From Chelydra serpentina (taxonomy: Eukaryota; Chordata; Testudines; Chelydridae), in NCBI GenBank assembly GCA_037349315.1, contig JBAIAC010000054.1, forward strand, positions 4,774,001 through 4,838,000: a DNA stretch of 64,000 nt. Direction: 5' to 3'. Below are positions 1 to 11,686 of this stretch, in pieces. The notes under the pieces were generated by a model. The model ran no database searches, was not told the origin of the DNA, and worked only from the letters and a program-made list of their open reading frames with translations. Positions within the stretch are counted from its first letter, which is position 1. Each line of letters starts with the position of its first letter. The translations under genes and the position numbers were made by a program.

Positions 1-3000
1 CCTTTAATGAGCTGTGAGTTGGCAACTGTTTTTCTTCCATAACTTGGCCAAGACATTTCTCAGCCTGTGCGTGCTTTCCCTGTGGGGAATTCCTCCAATG
101 ACTGCCCCTTAGTTCGAAATACTTCCTGATGGGATGGGGAAGGACAGATGGGGGGGGGGGGGCGGGGGAGTGGATTTATCTGCTGTGCACATTTGTAATA
201 TGGACTCTTCTTTCTCTGTTTGTGTTTCACAACAGCTGGTGGGCTGGTCCTGTTGTGGAAATCATCCTAGCTCCATTGACTCGAACGGGGCTATGACAAT
301 TCACCTTCGCGGAGGAACTGCCCTGTAGAGTGCAAATTCTCAGTGAAGGAATTGATAGCTTGTATTTCCCTACTGCAGAGGCCGGCTGTTGCTCCCAGCA
401 AGGAGGCCTGTTTTCCCCTTGTGTGTTAATAACTCTTGTTCTTCTTAAGGTCCCATGGTGATGAGCAGGGTGCCAATGCCCAGGGGAGAGCAGCCCCTCC
501 TTGATAGTAAATGGGGGTGCTCTCTAGCTGCAAAAAGTTTGTGCTGAGGTCAGGAAAGGTGCCTCCTGCCAGAGCTGCACTGCAGATCTCTGCTGCTGAA
601 GAATGATTCTGGCTTCCTTCATCTCCTCTGCTCCTTACGGACTGTGAGAGCCAGAAGATCATGCAGTTGTCTCTGCAGGGAAAGCCCTAGCCTAGTGCAT
701 GAGACTAGACTGGAGAAAGCCCTAGACAAACCCGCTGTAAGGAACAGTCCGGGGGTGGGGGGGGGGGGGGATTGAAATAGCCTCTTAGGCCATCTACTCT
801 ACCTCTCGTTTCACTGCGTTGTTGGAGGGTGAATGGCTGCGAGGTGGAACGGACACTTCATCTCATTTGGTTGCAGGAATCTGTCTAGGTTCTTGCATGG
901 TGCCTATCACATAGAATCCAAATGGCAGCTGGCATCCTGGAGCGTCCCTCTTTGTTCTGATGATGTAGCCTTGGTTTCTCCTCTTCACTGCACCCACCTT
1001 TCTATGAACAGGGTAAATCATGAGTTAGCAGCTGCTAGAGGGAGCCTGGGTGGGTGGAATGAGTAAATTAGCAGCAGCTGCTGGAAGGCGGGAGGGTAGG
1101 TGGAAATAAATGTGAAAACAAGTGAGAGGCTGATGGTTCTGTTCAGCTCACTGCCTGGCCTGGGAGAATGGGGAGGGTCATCTGAGCATGGATCATAGAA
1201 CAATGCTGTCTTTCTCCCCATAGCACCTGTCATGCATGTGAACACCACTTGGGTTAGGTGGCAGCAGGTTGGTGGCTCATGAGAAGAAATGGACGACTCT
1301 TTTGAGTTTTGGGAGGTATTTGAGGTTTTGCTCTTCATTACAGTCTTACCTAGTTCCTCTTGTGGCAGCCTCTCTGCGCTAGTCTGTTCTGCTCACTGCC
1401 TGCTCTGGCCTTGCAGGCATTTCCGAATAATCCCCCTAGCTGTATGCCCGGCTCTTGTCAAATTGTCGCATCTCTGTGATGCATTGTCGCATCTCTGTGA
1501 TGCGTTTGGTTTGGAAAAACTTCCCTTACCTCCTTCCACTGGCTCCACCAGTTCGTGGGGAAGGTTTGCTTAAAACAGCTCATCTTCTGGGTCAGGAGAG
1601 CATTAGAAGAGTTAATCGGCTTAGACGTCTCCTTTGTGCTTATTTAGTTACGGGAGCATTTGGGGTAGAGAGATTTAAGCATTGGGCTCGCTATACATGG
1701 GGAATCAATTACCAAGCCGGAGAACAACTGCGCAGTACAGAATTATTCATTCTCCCCTCTTGTAAATATCCCTGTGTTAGCAGGATTTGCTTTCTAACCC
1801 CAGGGGTTGAAATTGGGGCAGGATTTTTCACTGGCCAGCGCGCACGGAGGAGCAAAGAGGTTCTCATTTATTTGGTACCTTTGCCTGCCTCTTTCTGAAA
1901 TTAAAGCCAAGGCACTTGGAGAGGCAGCATAGTCTAGTCTGCCTCTCAGTAGGTGTACGAACAGCTGGTAGCACCATGGCTGGGGCCTGTAATGATAGGA
2001 TTTCTAAAGGTGACCGGTGATTTTTTGGGAGCTCAGCCGGAGGCATCTTAAAGAGCCCTTTATTTTTTTCCAGACATGGGTGCCCAGCACTTCGGGTCAG
2101 GCCTCTTTGACGCATCCCAAGTTGGGCGCCTAAAAATCACTCGTCACTTCTGAAAATCATGCCTTGACATTTTAGCTTTTCAGTGCCGCCCCCCCCCCCC
2201 CCCCCCGTTGCTGGTTTGGGCAGTCAGGGGGAGCTCTGCTGTTAGCTTGGCCGCAGTACAAAGATTTACTTTACCGTGGTTCCACTTGCATTTGGTCCAG
2301 GTAACTGGCTACCTAGCGGCCCACCCAGGACACTGGCGGCCTGATTCATTCCAGCCCATGGATTGTTAAGTATACACACCTAAAGCACTTCCAGCCCTGT
2401 CTGCCAGCTGCTCTCTTCGCTTGTGGCGCAGAAGAGCTCAGAGCGGTTTGGATGATGGAAGCAGCAGGCACTGACCAAACCCAGCTTCCAATGTGAGGTC
2501 CTATCTGGGCCCGCGTTGCTGATTTCAGAGAGGTGACGAACGCCGACCAAATGTACTCTGGAAAATCACCCACTGTGATGGCAGAGCAGCGCTTGGCCTT
2601 GCGGACTCATTCTCTGGCATCTTCAGGCGCTAATCAGCCTCTGGGGGCAGCAGCTCATTAAAGCTACCCCAGCTCCCACCTCCGTTTGGGGACTGACTCT
2701 GGAGCGAGCCATCTTTCCTGTCCTTGCTGCCATTGCTGGAAGTGTGTCTGGGGGGGGAGCAGGCTGGGGCCGGTCAGTTTCTCTGCTTTTCCATCTGACC
2801 CGGTATAACCGAGGGTCTCGTGGTGCCCGTTGCTGTCAGCTGGGAGCCCCCGACGTCTGAGCAAAACGCTGCTGGCTCCTGGCTATTGCCAAGAAGTGCA
2901 GCTCAGGACCGGGCTGGGGGTGTGGTGCCAAGGTGGCCTTCGTGCTCCCGAGCATCAAGCCCACTCCCCGCGGAGGCTCCGAGAAGCCTGAAGTCTGCTT

Positions 3001-3940
3001 GATGCCATGCTGCGGCTAGTGTCTCGTAGCTCATACCGCCCCACCGCCAGGCTTCCTACGCCAGCAGCTGGCACAGTGGGAGGTGTAGGAGTGACTCTGC
3101 CACGGAGATCATCCTGGATTGGCTTTCAGGCTGCTTGGCACTGACGGGCCGAAGTGGGGGTAGAGCAACGCGCGCTGGCTGTGCCCAGAGTGACGCACAC
3201 CGGCGGTGGGCAGCTGCCCAGTGGCGACGGAGGCTGCTGCTGGTTTAGCTTGCTAGGTGCTGGGGTCGTACGGCGCTTCCCAGAGAAATGTCCCCAACTC
3301 CTTTGCCTCTTCCATTTGCCCACAGCATCACTTGCTTCCCGTGCCCTCCCAGCGACTGGGGCTCAGCACATGCTGCTGTAGGAGCCTGGATTCTACCCTT
3401 GCCCATCAGAGACCAGCCCATTACTCCACCGAGTGAGCTGCTTGGTCTCCAACAGGCCATGGGATTTCCTGACTCTGAGGATCTGCCCTTCCCCCAGCTA
3501 TAGCATTTGTGGTGCTTCTCCACAGAAGCTGTTCACCCGAACTTTGACTCCCCAATAATTCACCAATACGAGAGACGCCGTCCTGCTTTCAGGGCAGTTG
3601 TGCTTACAGCAAACACAATTGAAATGCTAAATGGAGGCAACAGGCCTATAATTAGGAATGTCACCATGTGGCAATAGCCCTAACAAGTGGAAATGGAGCA
3701 TGTTAAATGGCAGAAGTGTGTGCGATCGTTGTTCGTCTCAGACACTGGCTTATCCTTGCGGTAGCCTTATCTGCCTCTGCAAAGGAATGTTGCAGACCTG
3801 AGGTATAGGAGCTTCTTGGGTGCCCTGTGTATTGGGTGCCTTGGGTGCCCTTGGGTGCCACACACTTGGGTGAGTGTGTCGGATTCACCAAATATCTAAC
3901 ACACCTGCCTCACGTGGACAACGGGCGCTTTGTGTTTTAA
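1..3940. other. Non-coding stretch, no gene recognised
   Basis: I see no exon-like or protein-like signal here. The short open frames have no recognisable domain. It holds homopolymer runs (G near 151-163 and 758-770, C near 2191-2206) and one 21-bp tandem duplication (listed separately). A few phrases resemble degraded turtle interspersed repeats, for example around 2125-2155, but none can be delimited. Confidence 0.5.
1462..1503. repeat. 21-bp perfect tandem duplication
   Basis: The unit beginning ATTGTCGCATC occurs twice back to back (1462-1482 and 1483-1503) without mismatch. The lack of divergence suggests a recent local duplication or a short minisatellite. It does not belong to any coding frame I recognise. 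Confidence 0.85.
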
Positions 3941-3945
3941 CCCGC

Positions 3946-4403
3946 TGTCACAGGGTCCGTGCCGGTCTCCCTCTCTCCCGGCGCCCTGTGTTTGGCTGGT
4001 GCAGTTAAGAGTCCCAACACCTGTTGTCCTGGTTCACCCAAGTGTCTTTATTTATAGTGCATGTGCAGTTCCCAGTTCCCCCAACAGTTAGTGCCCCACA
4101 GACCCTCCCCAGGGTCTGCTAGCCCTTTGAGGTTTCCCTCTGCTATAAGGAGACAGCTAAACCACCTTGCTGTCTCCTCCCAGGCTAGCCCCCTCTCTGG
4201 GGTTTGCCCTGGGCTTTATAGCCCTCCTGACTCCACCCAGCTGGCTGCACTTAGCTCAGCCTGTTCCTCTGAGCTTGCCCGCATTAGGGTTTGCAGCTGG
4301 GCCGCCTGCTGGATACCTGCAGCCCTACCCCTGGCCAGGGAGCAGGCCGCAGCCAGCAGTTTGGCAGGGCTTTAAAGGGGGATTTTACCCCTGCCCTGCC
4401 ACA
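3946..4403 (-). mobile_element. Solo LTR of an endogenous retrovirus-like element
   Basis: The block starts TGTCACAGGG and ends CCTGCCACA, the TG...CA ends of an LTR. It is flanked by a perfect 5-bp TSD, CCCGC (3941-3945 and 4404-4408). Read on the minus strand it has a TATAAAG box at 4220-4214 and an AATAAA poly(A) signal at 4052-4047, about 165 bp downstream, as expected for U3-R-U5 in that orientation. No internal gag/pol sequence adjoins it, so it is a solo LTR left by LTR-LTR recombination. A 5-bp TSD fits Gypsy, ERV-L/spuma-like and some other classes; I cannot choose between them. Confidence 0.8.
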
Positions 4404-4429
4404 CCCGCTCAGCAGCACGGCCGTCGGTT

Positions 4430-4770
4430 CATTTCAAAGCAATAGCCTCCGGTTCCGGAGTGCGATAAGCGCGGAAAGAAAATCAGAACTTCTATCCCGT
4501 GGAACGTTTTGAAGTTTGCTTCCCTCCGCAGCCGCAATGAAAACGCCAAATATCGAAATCGTTCACAGAATAAAGTGTTCGAAAAAAGTTCAATGTGGAA
4601 ATGGTTCATTTCCACCACTTGGATCGAAATGAAACACTTCAACGTTCCCGGACTGAAACTTTTCGAGTCTGTTCAACCTCAAGTTACATTTGCCAGTGGG
4701 TCCGGCGGTGCCCTGTGGGAGCTGTAGTTCTCATTCCTCGTGCCCTCACTCTTCTGGTTTTGGGGCTGGG
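4430..4770. repeat. Degraded interspersed repeat, unclassified
   Basis: An AT-rich block with repeated TTCAAYGTT/GAAACTTTT phrases ends in a short segment (CCTGTGGGAGCTGTAGTTCTC...TCGTGCC) like the arm of the foldback at 48086-48263. The same style of sequence flanks the PLE at 58.4-58.5 kb and 60.06-60.35 kb. The family is unknown to me. Confidence 0.35.
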
Positions 4771-5232
4771 CTCTCCGACTGGGCTGCATCTTAGTGGACT
4801 TGGGGAAGGGCTGTTTGGCGCGGGGGCTGGTTCTGTCCTATAGAGAAGGGTTGAATGCTGCAGAGGTGCTGAAGTCATGGAACAAGGACTAACTGGGGGC
4901 TGGAGCCAGGCATATAGGCACTGGGGAATTAAGGCCAGAGGTAGTGTGAGGGGGATGGGGAGCAGGCTGTGGCTGTTCTGGAAACAGCTCTGGGAGAGAC
5001 TGAGTATGGGTCAACTGGTCCAGTGCAGACAGCACTGAACTTTCCCTAGGAATGGCAGGAGTTTGGCATCGTAGCAAACCAGAGGCTGCCAAAAAACCAA
5101 AGGAAATCCCACCCAAAAAACCGCTGGTTTTCAGCTAAGGTTTCTGTGTGTAATTGGAGAAAAGTACCATTGATCACATCTGTATTAAATTCCATTGCGA
5201 ACAATGAGGGAGACATGGTGGGTGACGTCCTA

Positions 5233-5325
5233 TCTTTGATTGGACTGAATTCTGGTGGTGGAAGAGACAAGCTTTCGAGCTACACAGAACTCTCCTTCAG
5301 GTCACAAACGATTACGCTCTATGGG
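5233..5325 (-). mobile_element. PLE 3'-tail fragment (subfamily B)
   Basis: The phrase GGTGGAAGAGACAAGCTTTCGAGC followed by a TACACAGA...CTTCAGGTC segment matches the terminal unit also seen at 24290-24415, 33911-34020 and 46736-46812. In this window that unit behaves like the 3' end of a Penelope-like retroelement family. Only the outer ~90 bp remain. Confidence 0.5.
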
Positions 5326-6108
5326 GGTCGATTGCCAAGGTTACACACTCAGTTGTCAGACTGCTTCCCTCAGAAAAGCACCTGGAGGAAAACCGGGAAG
5401 GAGCGTTTGCCTTTATTAAACCAATTAATCCTTTAAATGTACCGGAGCTGGAGAGCAGGGGAAAAATGCCCTTGGATCTTTACCTCAAAGAGTCAAAGCC
5501 TGACTAAAACCAGCCTTGCTTCTTTCACAGACTGCCTGGTATTTTAGAGCAGCATCAATAATTCAGCCGAGTGGGCTCACAAGGTAGAACATAAATGAGC
5601 AGGCAGTGAGGATTAATCAGGAACCTGCTGAGGCTTACCAGAGAAAGGGCGTCACGTTGCGGGGAAGCAGTGAGGGTTCTGTGTGGATCACCCTGGTAAG
5701 GTGGCGGGGGGGGGGGGAGGTTTTCTTTGTAAGGATCCTACCTGCTCGCCGCCCAAGAGTGCTTTAAATTGTGCCAGAGACAGGAGGGTGCTGCATTGTC
5801 AAATAGAAGCCATTCCCAATGACAGAGGGGAGAGAGGTGAGCAAATCCACGGGCATAACCAGCATGTTTTATTAGATTTGCTTTCAGGTGCTTGCAGTTT
5901 ATCCCTGAGCAGAAGAATTAGGATGTGAGAAGAAACGCCAGGTGCGGGGGTGCTCAGTGCATCTATGTGAGGAGGCATAGGGTAGGGAGCAAAGGGGACG
6001 CTGCAAAGAATCTTTGCTCAAAGGTGACTTTGTGGCATTGCGGGCGTTATAGATGGGGAAAGCCCGCGTGTCATTTAGTGAATCCAGCCCCCTGCCAATG
6101 CATGACTG
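5326..6108. other. Non-coding stretch, nothing recognised
   Basis: No exon or complete repeat is seen. It contains a G-run near 5706-5719 and is otherwise unremarkable mixed-composition DNA. Confidence 0.45.
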
Positions 6109-6116
6109 CTGCAGTG

Positions 6117-6564
6117 CGGTGGTTTTCAACCTGAGGTCCCTGGATCCCCCGGCTCTGCAGACTGTCTAAGCCAGAGATCTCAAACTCAAATCACCACGAG
6201 GGCCACATGAGAACTAGTGCATTGGCCCGAGGGCCGCATCACTGAAACCCTTTCATACAATGATACAAAAGTAGAGTCAAAAATGAAGAGTAATCTAGTA
6301 TTCTGTTAAAAATCAGTGTATTAACTTTTTAAAAATTATAATGCAAAGAGGGGTTTTAATAAAAGAGAAACACTCGGGAATGTTTGGCGCTTGGCTGCCA
6401 GTGGAGTCGGCGCCTATGGCGGGCCGCAGGAAATAAACTCCGCGGGCTGCATGTGGCCGCAGGCCACGTGTTTGAGACCCCTGGTCTAAGATTTCCAAAG
6501 GAGTCCGCACCTCCATATGACATTTTGTAGGGGTCCGCATAAGAAAAAAGGTTGGAAACCTCTG
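6117..6564 (+). mobile_element. hAT-like MITE, outer element of a nest
   Basis: The ends are near-palindromic: CGGTGGTTTTCAACC on the left and GGTTGGAAACCTCTG on the right. They are flanked by a perfect 8-bp TSD, CTGCAGTG (6109-6116 and 6565-6572), the length made by hAT transposases. The element body is only ~130 bp because 6172-6483 is a second insertion. The left terminal CAG appears mutated to CGG. No coding capacity. Confidence 0.8.
6172..6483 (+). mobile_element. hAT-like MITE nested in the 6117-6564 element
   Basis: It begins CAGAGATCTCAAACTC and ends GTTTGAGACCCCTG. The TSD is GTCTAAGC (6164-6171) against GTCTAAGA (6484-6491), 7 of 8 identical. The same family, with GTCTCAAAC ends and 'GGGCC(A/G)C' phrases, recurs at 39432-39742. 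It is younger than the element it interrupts. No transposase; it would need an autonomous hAT in trans. Confidence 0.8.
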
Positions 6565-6779
6565 CTGCAGTGCTTTGTCCAGCCCATGTGAAATGCAATT
6601 GGGCCAAATGCTGTGAATGGGTGTCGTAGTGATCTCAGTGGAGCACCACTGACTGAGGATTGGGCCCACTGTGAATGTATTTCATGGCATAGAACAGAAG
6701 GTAGGCGCCTGTGCTTTGAGACATCGCAGGCTGGGGAAGGATTCTCAGCCCTCCTGTAATCCGACTCCGTATTTTATTG

Positions 6780-6895
6780 TTTGTTAGTCACACTGCGTTA
6801 GCACCCAGAAGTCCCAGGCGTGGAGAAGGCCTTGCTGCACTAGGTGCTGTACGAACACAGAACAGACAGACAGTCCCTAAAGAGCTGACGGTCTA
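6780..6895 (-). repeat. MIR/L2-type SINE-LINE tail relic
   Basis: TTAGCACCCAGAAG...ACTAGGTGCTGTACGAACAC...CAGTCCCTAAAGAG is the reverse complement of a tail seen elsewhere here (CTCTTTGGGGAAGGGACTGT...GTACAGCACCTAGC at 10685-10790, and at 55755-55800). This is an old, diverged conserved-core repeat. Confidence 0.5.
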
Positions 6896-7306
6896 AGTAT
6901 GTTTCGTTTTTTGCATCTGTGCGCAGGATAATATGAGAATCCCGCCTCTCTCTTCACTGGTGCTCTAGTGTTCATGCACGCTAAAACGTGAAGAATTGTG
7001 CACAGTGTGTGAGATGCTCTAGGAGGGTGTGGTACTGTGATCCATTAGTCAGCTGTTACATGTAAGCTCCCAAGAACTGTGGATTGGCATGTGTCTGTTC
7101 TGAGTGGAAAAGACATTGCATTGCCCAAAGCTATTAATGCAGATGATTCCACATCTTCCTCAATGCAGTGTGTTCTCATTGATTTTACATATATAGATGT
7201 AATCCTGTTCAGTGGCATCAAGAAGGCAAACCTAAATCCATGGGGGTTTTGATGCCAAATCTATAGTTTACTTCTTGAATTGGTTGTATGGAATCCTTGT
7301 TGCTTA

Positions 7307-7591
7307 GCCAAGGTCTACACTAGGGGTGGGGGTCGATGTAAGGTACGCAACTTCAGCTACGTGAATAACGTAGCTGAAGTCGAGAGACCTCGATCGACTT
7401 ACCGCACTGTGAGGACGCCGCAGGGTCGATTGCCCCCACTCCCCCGTCGACTCCACTTCTTTCTCTCGCCAGGGGTGGATTGCCGGAGTCGACGGCAGAG
7501 CGATCGGGGATCGATTTATCGCGTCTACACTAGATGCAAAAAATCGATCCCCGAAAGATCGATCGCGCTGGTGGGTAATGTAGACAAGCCC
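7307..7591 (+). mobile_element. Harbinger-type MITE
   Basis: The ends (GCCAAGGTCTACACTAG on the left, GTAGACAAGCCC on the right) form the GTCTACAC-type inverted terminal seen on the full Harbinger element at 11687-14047. They are flanked by TTA on both sides (7304-7306 and 7592-7594), the 3-bp TWA TSD of PIF/Harbinger. The interior is non-coding, with palindromes such as CAGCTACGTGAATAACGTAGCTG and paired GGGATCGATTTATCG/CGATCCCC segments. The same family sits in NPDC1 intron 2 (63447-63759). Confidence 0.75.
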
Positions 7592-7798
7592 TTAGACAGT
7601 TCTCATCAAAGTCCCATAGTCCCCCTGCCTTTCAGAAGCAAAGGAACAAACAGGTAGAACTATGAAATTTTGTTGTTGACCAGTGATGTGATTCTCTGGT
7701 TTGTGCCCCTGCTCTGAACCATCCCCTGCATAAAAGGAATATTTGAAAGGTAGCGATGTTTTTGTCGCCACAACAAAGGAGTTTCCTCTTTAGGCTTC

Positions 7799-7895
7799 AG
7801 GACAAGGAGTCCTGTGGCACCTTATAAACTAACAGACATATGGAGCATAAGCTTTCGTGGGTGAATCCCCACTTCGTCGGATGTTGTTACAGGTA
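7799..7895 (-). mobile_element. PLE 3'-tail fragment (subfamily A)
   Basis: AAGGAGTCCTGTGGCACC...GCATAAGCTTTCGTGGGTGAAT is the reverse complement of the 3' terminal unit of the PLE at 58543-60060 and of both arms of the palindrome at 57389-57637. No coding sequence is retained. Confidence 0.7.
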
Positions 7896-8689
7896 ATCTC
7901 TCAAGCTCTTAGCATGCGAGCAAGTTTTTAGTCTTTGAAGAAACGCTTGTGGGATTAGTTGTTATGCAAGGCTCTGTGTAGAGGCAGCTTCTGGGGGCGG
8001 GGGGTGGGGGAGCTGTATGAGCAGCAGGAGTGTCCCCTCTGCCATGGGCTCTAATCAGTCAGTTCTTGATGAAGACTTACTCCCTCGTCCTCTGCACACA
8101 CCCCTCCACTGGAGTTCTGCTACTCCAGAGGGGTGATGCTGGTGTCAGAATGGGACGCCGGTATCCGAACATGGTGCTGTCCCTTCTTCTTTCTCCTCTC
8201 CCCCCCCCCTCCCCCCCCCCCCCCCAAAAAGTCATCTTAGTTATTAGCTTTCTGGTGGTTCCAGTAGCCACCTTCTCCCTTCTAAAGTTGAGCTGGAGTG
8301 AGCTTATCTGAAAAGACCGCTGGCATGGTGGTTAATGCTGCCGGCTGTGCTGAATATCCTCTCAGTGATACATTTCACCCTCCAGATACAACCAACCATC
8401 TAGATGATAAATGCCAGTAGTTAATGGAAGCTTTCTCCGGATAACACTGTTCTCCAAGGAACCCCTTGTTTAGTGAGTTTAAATCAGTCTTCGTTCCGAT
8501 CTGATTTACAATGTTGCTTTACATTCTGCAGTCTCCAGTCCCCTGTTCCCTAATGTCTTTCTGCGGTAGACATACAAAATTAAGTTTATATATTACTAGC
8601 AGGCTGGCACTGCCTGGCCATCCCATACAGCTTCCGTGAGCTTGATCGCAGCTCTACCAGCACGCCTTCCTTGGAGGGCTTCTCTGTTG
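7896..8689. other. Non-coding stretch, nothing recognised
   Basis: It contains a C-rich run at about 8200-8225 and otherwise unremarkable sequence. No exon-like open frame. Confidence 0.45.
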
Positions 8690-8782
8690 GGAATTGGTCC
8701 TGCTTTAAGCAGGGGGTTGGACTAGATGACCTACTAAGGTCCCTTCCAACCCTGATATTCTATGATTCTATGATTCTATGAA
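8690..8782 (+). repeat. CR1/SINE 3' tail
   Basis: GGTCCTGCTTTAAGCAGGGGG, TTGGACTAGATGACC and a tandem ATTCTATG tail are the 3' end shared by turtle CR1 LINEs and the tRNA-derived SINE that copies it. The tRNA head is absent, so either a truncated SINE or a short CR1 end is possible. Confidence 0.8.
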
Positions 8783-9010
8783 TGGCTTGTAGGGAGGCAG
8801 TGACTAGCAGGGCGCTTTTAGGAGTGTCTGAGAGGAGGTCCCGTGAACTGCTGTTTCGTTCTTCCCTGGATGAGTGGATCTCTAAATCGTGGACATGGAA
8901 ATGACATGGCAGTTCTGCTGGGGTTGGTGCAAGGGCCAGGCACCGGTGGTCAGTGTGCACTGGTCAGTTACCCAAGCTGCAGTCAGGAGATGAGTAGTGG
9001 GGTTGGTGTC

Positions 9011-10110
9011 TGTGACAGTTTGTACCCTCATATTAATTTATTTTTCAAAACTATGATAAATTGTGTACAACGTGTAGCTTGTGAGGTATTTGAAAACTCA
9101 TAATCTGCTGAACATTATTGTACTGGTAAAATATGGGTGGCAATGTATGTAAAGTTATAAAATTCTACTGGATGACTTTGAGACATGCCTCAAGTTTAGA
9201 AAAGCAGGCACAAACTAGTTCCTCAGAGACAAAAGGCAAACTGATGCCTCAGCCAGGTGTCAAGAAAATAAAATGGACCGTCACCTGGCTAAGCGGTGGT
9301 TCTTTGGCACGAAGAAGGATATGAGTGAGAAATTTACATTTTGGCAATGGAACTGCTGGGGATTCCCATGTAAACAGAGTGGCTGTTGCCTGAACCCCAG
9401 CTGGAGACTATTCTCAAAGGGGAGGAAAAGAAATACAAGTGAGGAACAGATGCCCCAAATTGTCTCCTTTCATGCCTACTCATTACATCAGTGAAGCCAT
9501 CATGGGGAGCTGTCTGAGCAATGACGCAGACCACCTGCTTGCTTCTTCTCCTGACCCTGACTTCCTCGTATCCTGACCCAGCTTGAGACTGTGACATTAC
9601 CCAGGGTACAATCTGGAATGCTGAACAGCTGTGTCCCCTCAATTTTCCAATCTGGGGTGCCTTTTATACTGCTTCACTGTGAGAGCAACCACGCCTGGCC
9701 TTGCTCTCACACAGCCTCTAGCATGCAAATTACTCCCGGCTGAGTTACTTGAGTGCTTCTAGCCAGTCACGCCTGAATTATATTGCAGCACCACACCAGC
9801 AAATTCCCAGTCCCAGACTTTCCCCCAGAGATGTGCGTCTTGTACTGCCCAGCCCCCTCCTGGACAAGACAAGCTCATGGAAAGTCTGTCATTTCATTAA
9901 CAGAAAATGATGTGCACAGACCCTGTTATCTCAAATGGAGGTTTCCTAACACTTCTGTCTAAACACACCTTGGTTTAGATAAAACACTAAAGCAAGTCTA
10001 TTAACGACAGATCGATTTTTACGTGATTTCAAGTAATGAGGCGTAAACGTCAGAATTGGTTACAAAGAAATAAAAGAGAAAACGCAAAGGGCAACCTGGC
10101 CTACGCTGCC
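9011..10110. mobile_element. LTR-like repetitive DNA, two abutting blocks
   Basis: The first block starts TGTGACAGTTTGTACCC at 9011. A second TGTGACATTACCCAGGG start follows at 9590, continuing into sequence with TAAAACACTAAAGCAAG and AAGAAATAAAAG phrases. Both starts look like LTR termini of turtle retroelements recalled from memory. I found no matching TSD and no gag/pol frame, so the boundaries and class are uncertain. Confidence 0.4.
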
Positions 10111-10499
10111 AGTGGCGATGTGGAAGCATCAGTGGTCTAGAATCCCAGTGGTCCCAGGTTCTAGTCCTGCAGGTTCTTATAGGTGGTGATTAGAAGGGAG
10201 TATGTTCTGGAATGGCAAGACCCTAGGCAGCCAATGCATTTCTCGGAGGGCCCAGCTCTGAGCCATCGTGGCCTCGTTATCCGGGAGAGTGGGGAAAGGG
10301 AGCTCTTCTGCTCAGTGGGGAGAAGATATCCTTTAATAATCGAATCGTTCTACTAGTCACTATTTGGAAATGGAAATCCCTCTCTGAAGGAAAAGTTGGT
10401 GGGGAGAATGAGCTGACAGTGGCAATGACCAGGGAAACATGCCCCCAAACAGGCAAATTTGAGAATTAAACAGCGCTTCAAACTGAAGGCCAGGGAATC

Positions 10500-10707
10500 T
10501 GGTGAACACTTGCTGGAAGGTTGGTCTTGTGGTGTAGGCACTGCGCTGGGAGACCTGGGTTTTCATTTCCCAGCTCAGCTACTGACTTCCTGTGTGACCT
10601 CGGACAAGCCACTTCCTTGCTCTGTGCCTCAGCTTCCCGTCTGAAAAGGGGGGAGGAGGAGAATTCCTGTGTCTTGCCTTTGTGAGCTCTTTGGGGAAGG
10701 GACTGTC

Positions 10708-10746
<39 letters not shown>

Positions 10747-10830
10747 GTGTGTGTGCGCGCGCGTGTGTGTGTACACAGCACCTAGCGCCATGGAGCCCTG
10801 ATTTCGTGTGGGGCCTCTAGATGCTACTGG
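10500..10830 (+). repeat. MIR/CORE-SINE copy with internal GT microsatellite
   Basis: TGTGACCTCGGACAAGCCACTTCC...CTGTGCCTCAGCTTCCC is the MIR core region. It is followed by the TTTGGGGAAGGGACTGTCTTACTG...CAGCACCTAGCGCCATGG tail. A GT/GC run occupies 10712-10772 at the point where other copies have a short TGTGTTTGTAC, so the microsatellite grew inside the SINE. Confidence 0.7.
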
Positions 10831-11500
10831 AATTGCGTATCAGAGTTTTGCCTGAGCAGGTGTGTGGGCTTTCCAGCTTGTTTGTGGGTAGCATCGTCTC
10901 CCCATGAAGAGAGGACAGAGAGATGGATAAAGCTTCGCTTTGTACTTGGAGAGCTCCTTGTCTTTCAGCAGCGGGGGATTATCCCCAGGCAGTCGGCTAA
11001 GCGAGAAGTGGGAAGAAAAAGGGAGCTGATTGCTGTTCGTAATGTGACCTTTCTTCACAGTGCGGTGCAGGACTGTAGCAGATGAATCTGCTTTGTGGCT
11101 TGGTGATTTCTTTGGCTTCATTTCTGGAGATGGTCAGATTTCAATTAATAATTCACACTTAAAAAAAAAATCCCAGGGTTGCTTCATTTTGCATTTCAGG
11201 GCTGCTAACGTCAGTGCAAAATCTCTTTTAGTCACATTCTTTACTGCCATTTAGTCAAATGCAACCATTGTATCTGGATGGGTCCCTTCTTGGGCCTGGA
11301 ATACAAATGAATGTCCTAATCTAGCTCACTCTTCAGACAGTCCCTCGTTCTGCCAGCACTTGACTTTGCATTGATTCTCTCCATTCGCATTAGGCAATGG
11401 CTTTGTCAGACCATAATGTAATAGAGGGGTGTGTCTAGCAAACTCATTTTGATCATTATTACTTAAATAGGATAAATATAAATGATTGTTATACTGAACC
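10831..11500. other. Non-coding stretch, nothing recognised
   Basis: Mixed-composition sequence with short open frames only. No domain, splice-flanked exon or clear repeat. Confidence 0.45.
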
Positions 11501-11672
11501 AATGCAGTTATACTGGTATAACTTATTCCCATTCCTATATGAGAATAAACTATACTGGGCTAAGCATGCTTTTACTGGCGTAACTGCATCCACACTAAAG
11601 ATGTTGTACTGCTTTAATTACACTGGTATAGTTAAACTTGTGTAATTTGTGTGTGTAGACAAGGCCTAAGTA
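11500..11672 (+). mobile_element. MITE relic next to the Harbinger element
   Basis: AT-rich sequence with repeated ACTGGTATA phrases, ending GTGTGTAGACAAGGCCTAAG. The right end is the same GTAGAC(A/G)AGGCC terminus found on Harbinger MITEs here. The left end is not resolved. The Harbinger element starts 15 bp further on, so this is an older neighbouring insertion. Confidence 0.5.
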
Positions 11673-11686
11673 ATGGGGATTAGTAA

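Noticed and set aside
1462..1503. Short direct repeats as a CRISPR array
   Set aside because: Only two abutting copies without spacers, in vertebrate DNA.
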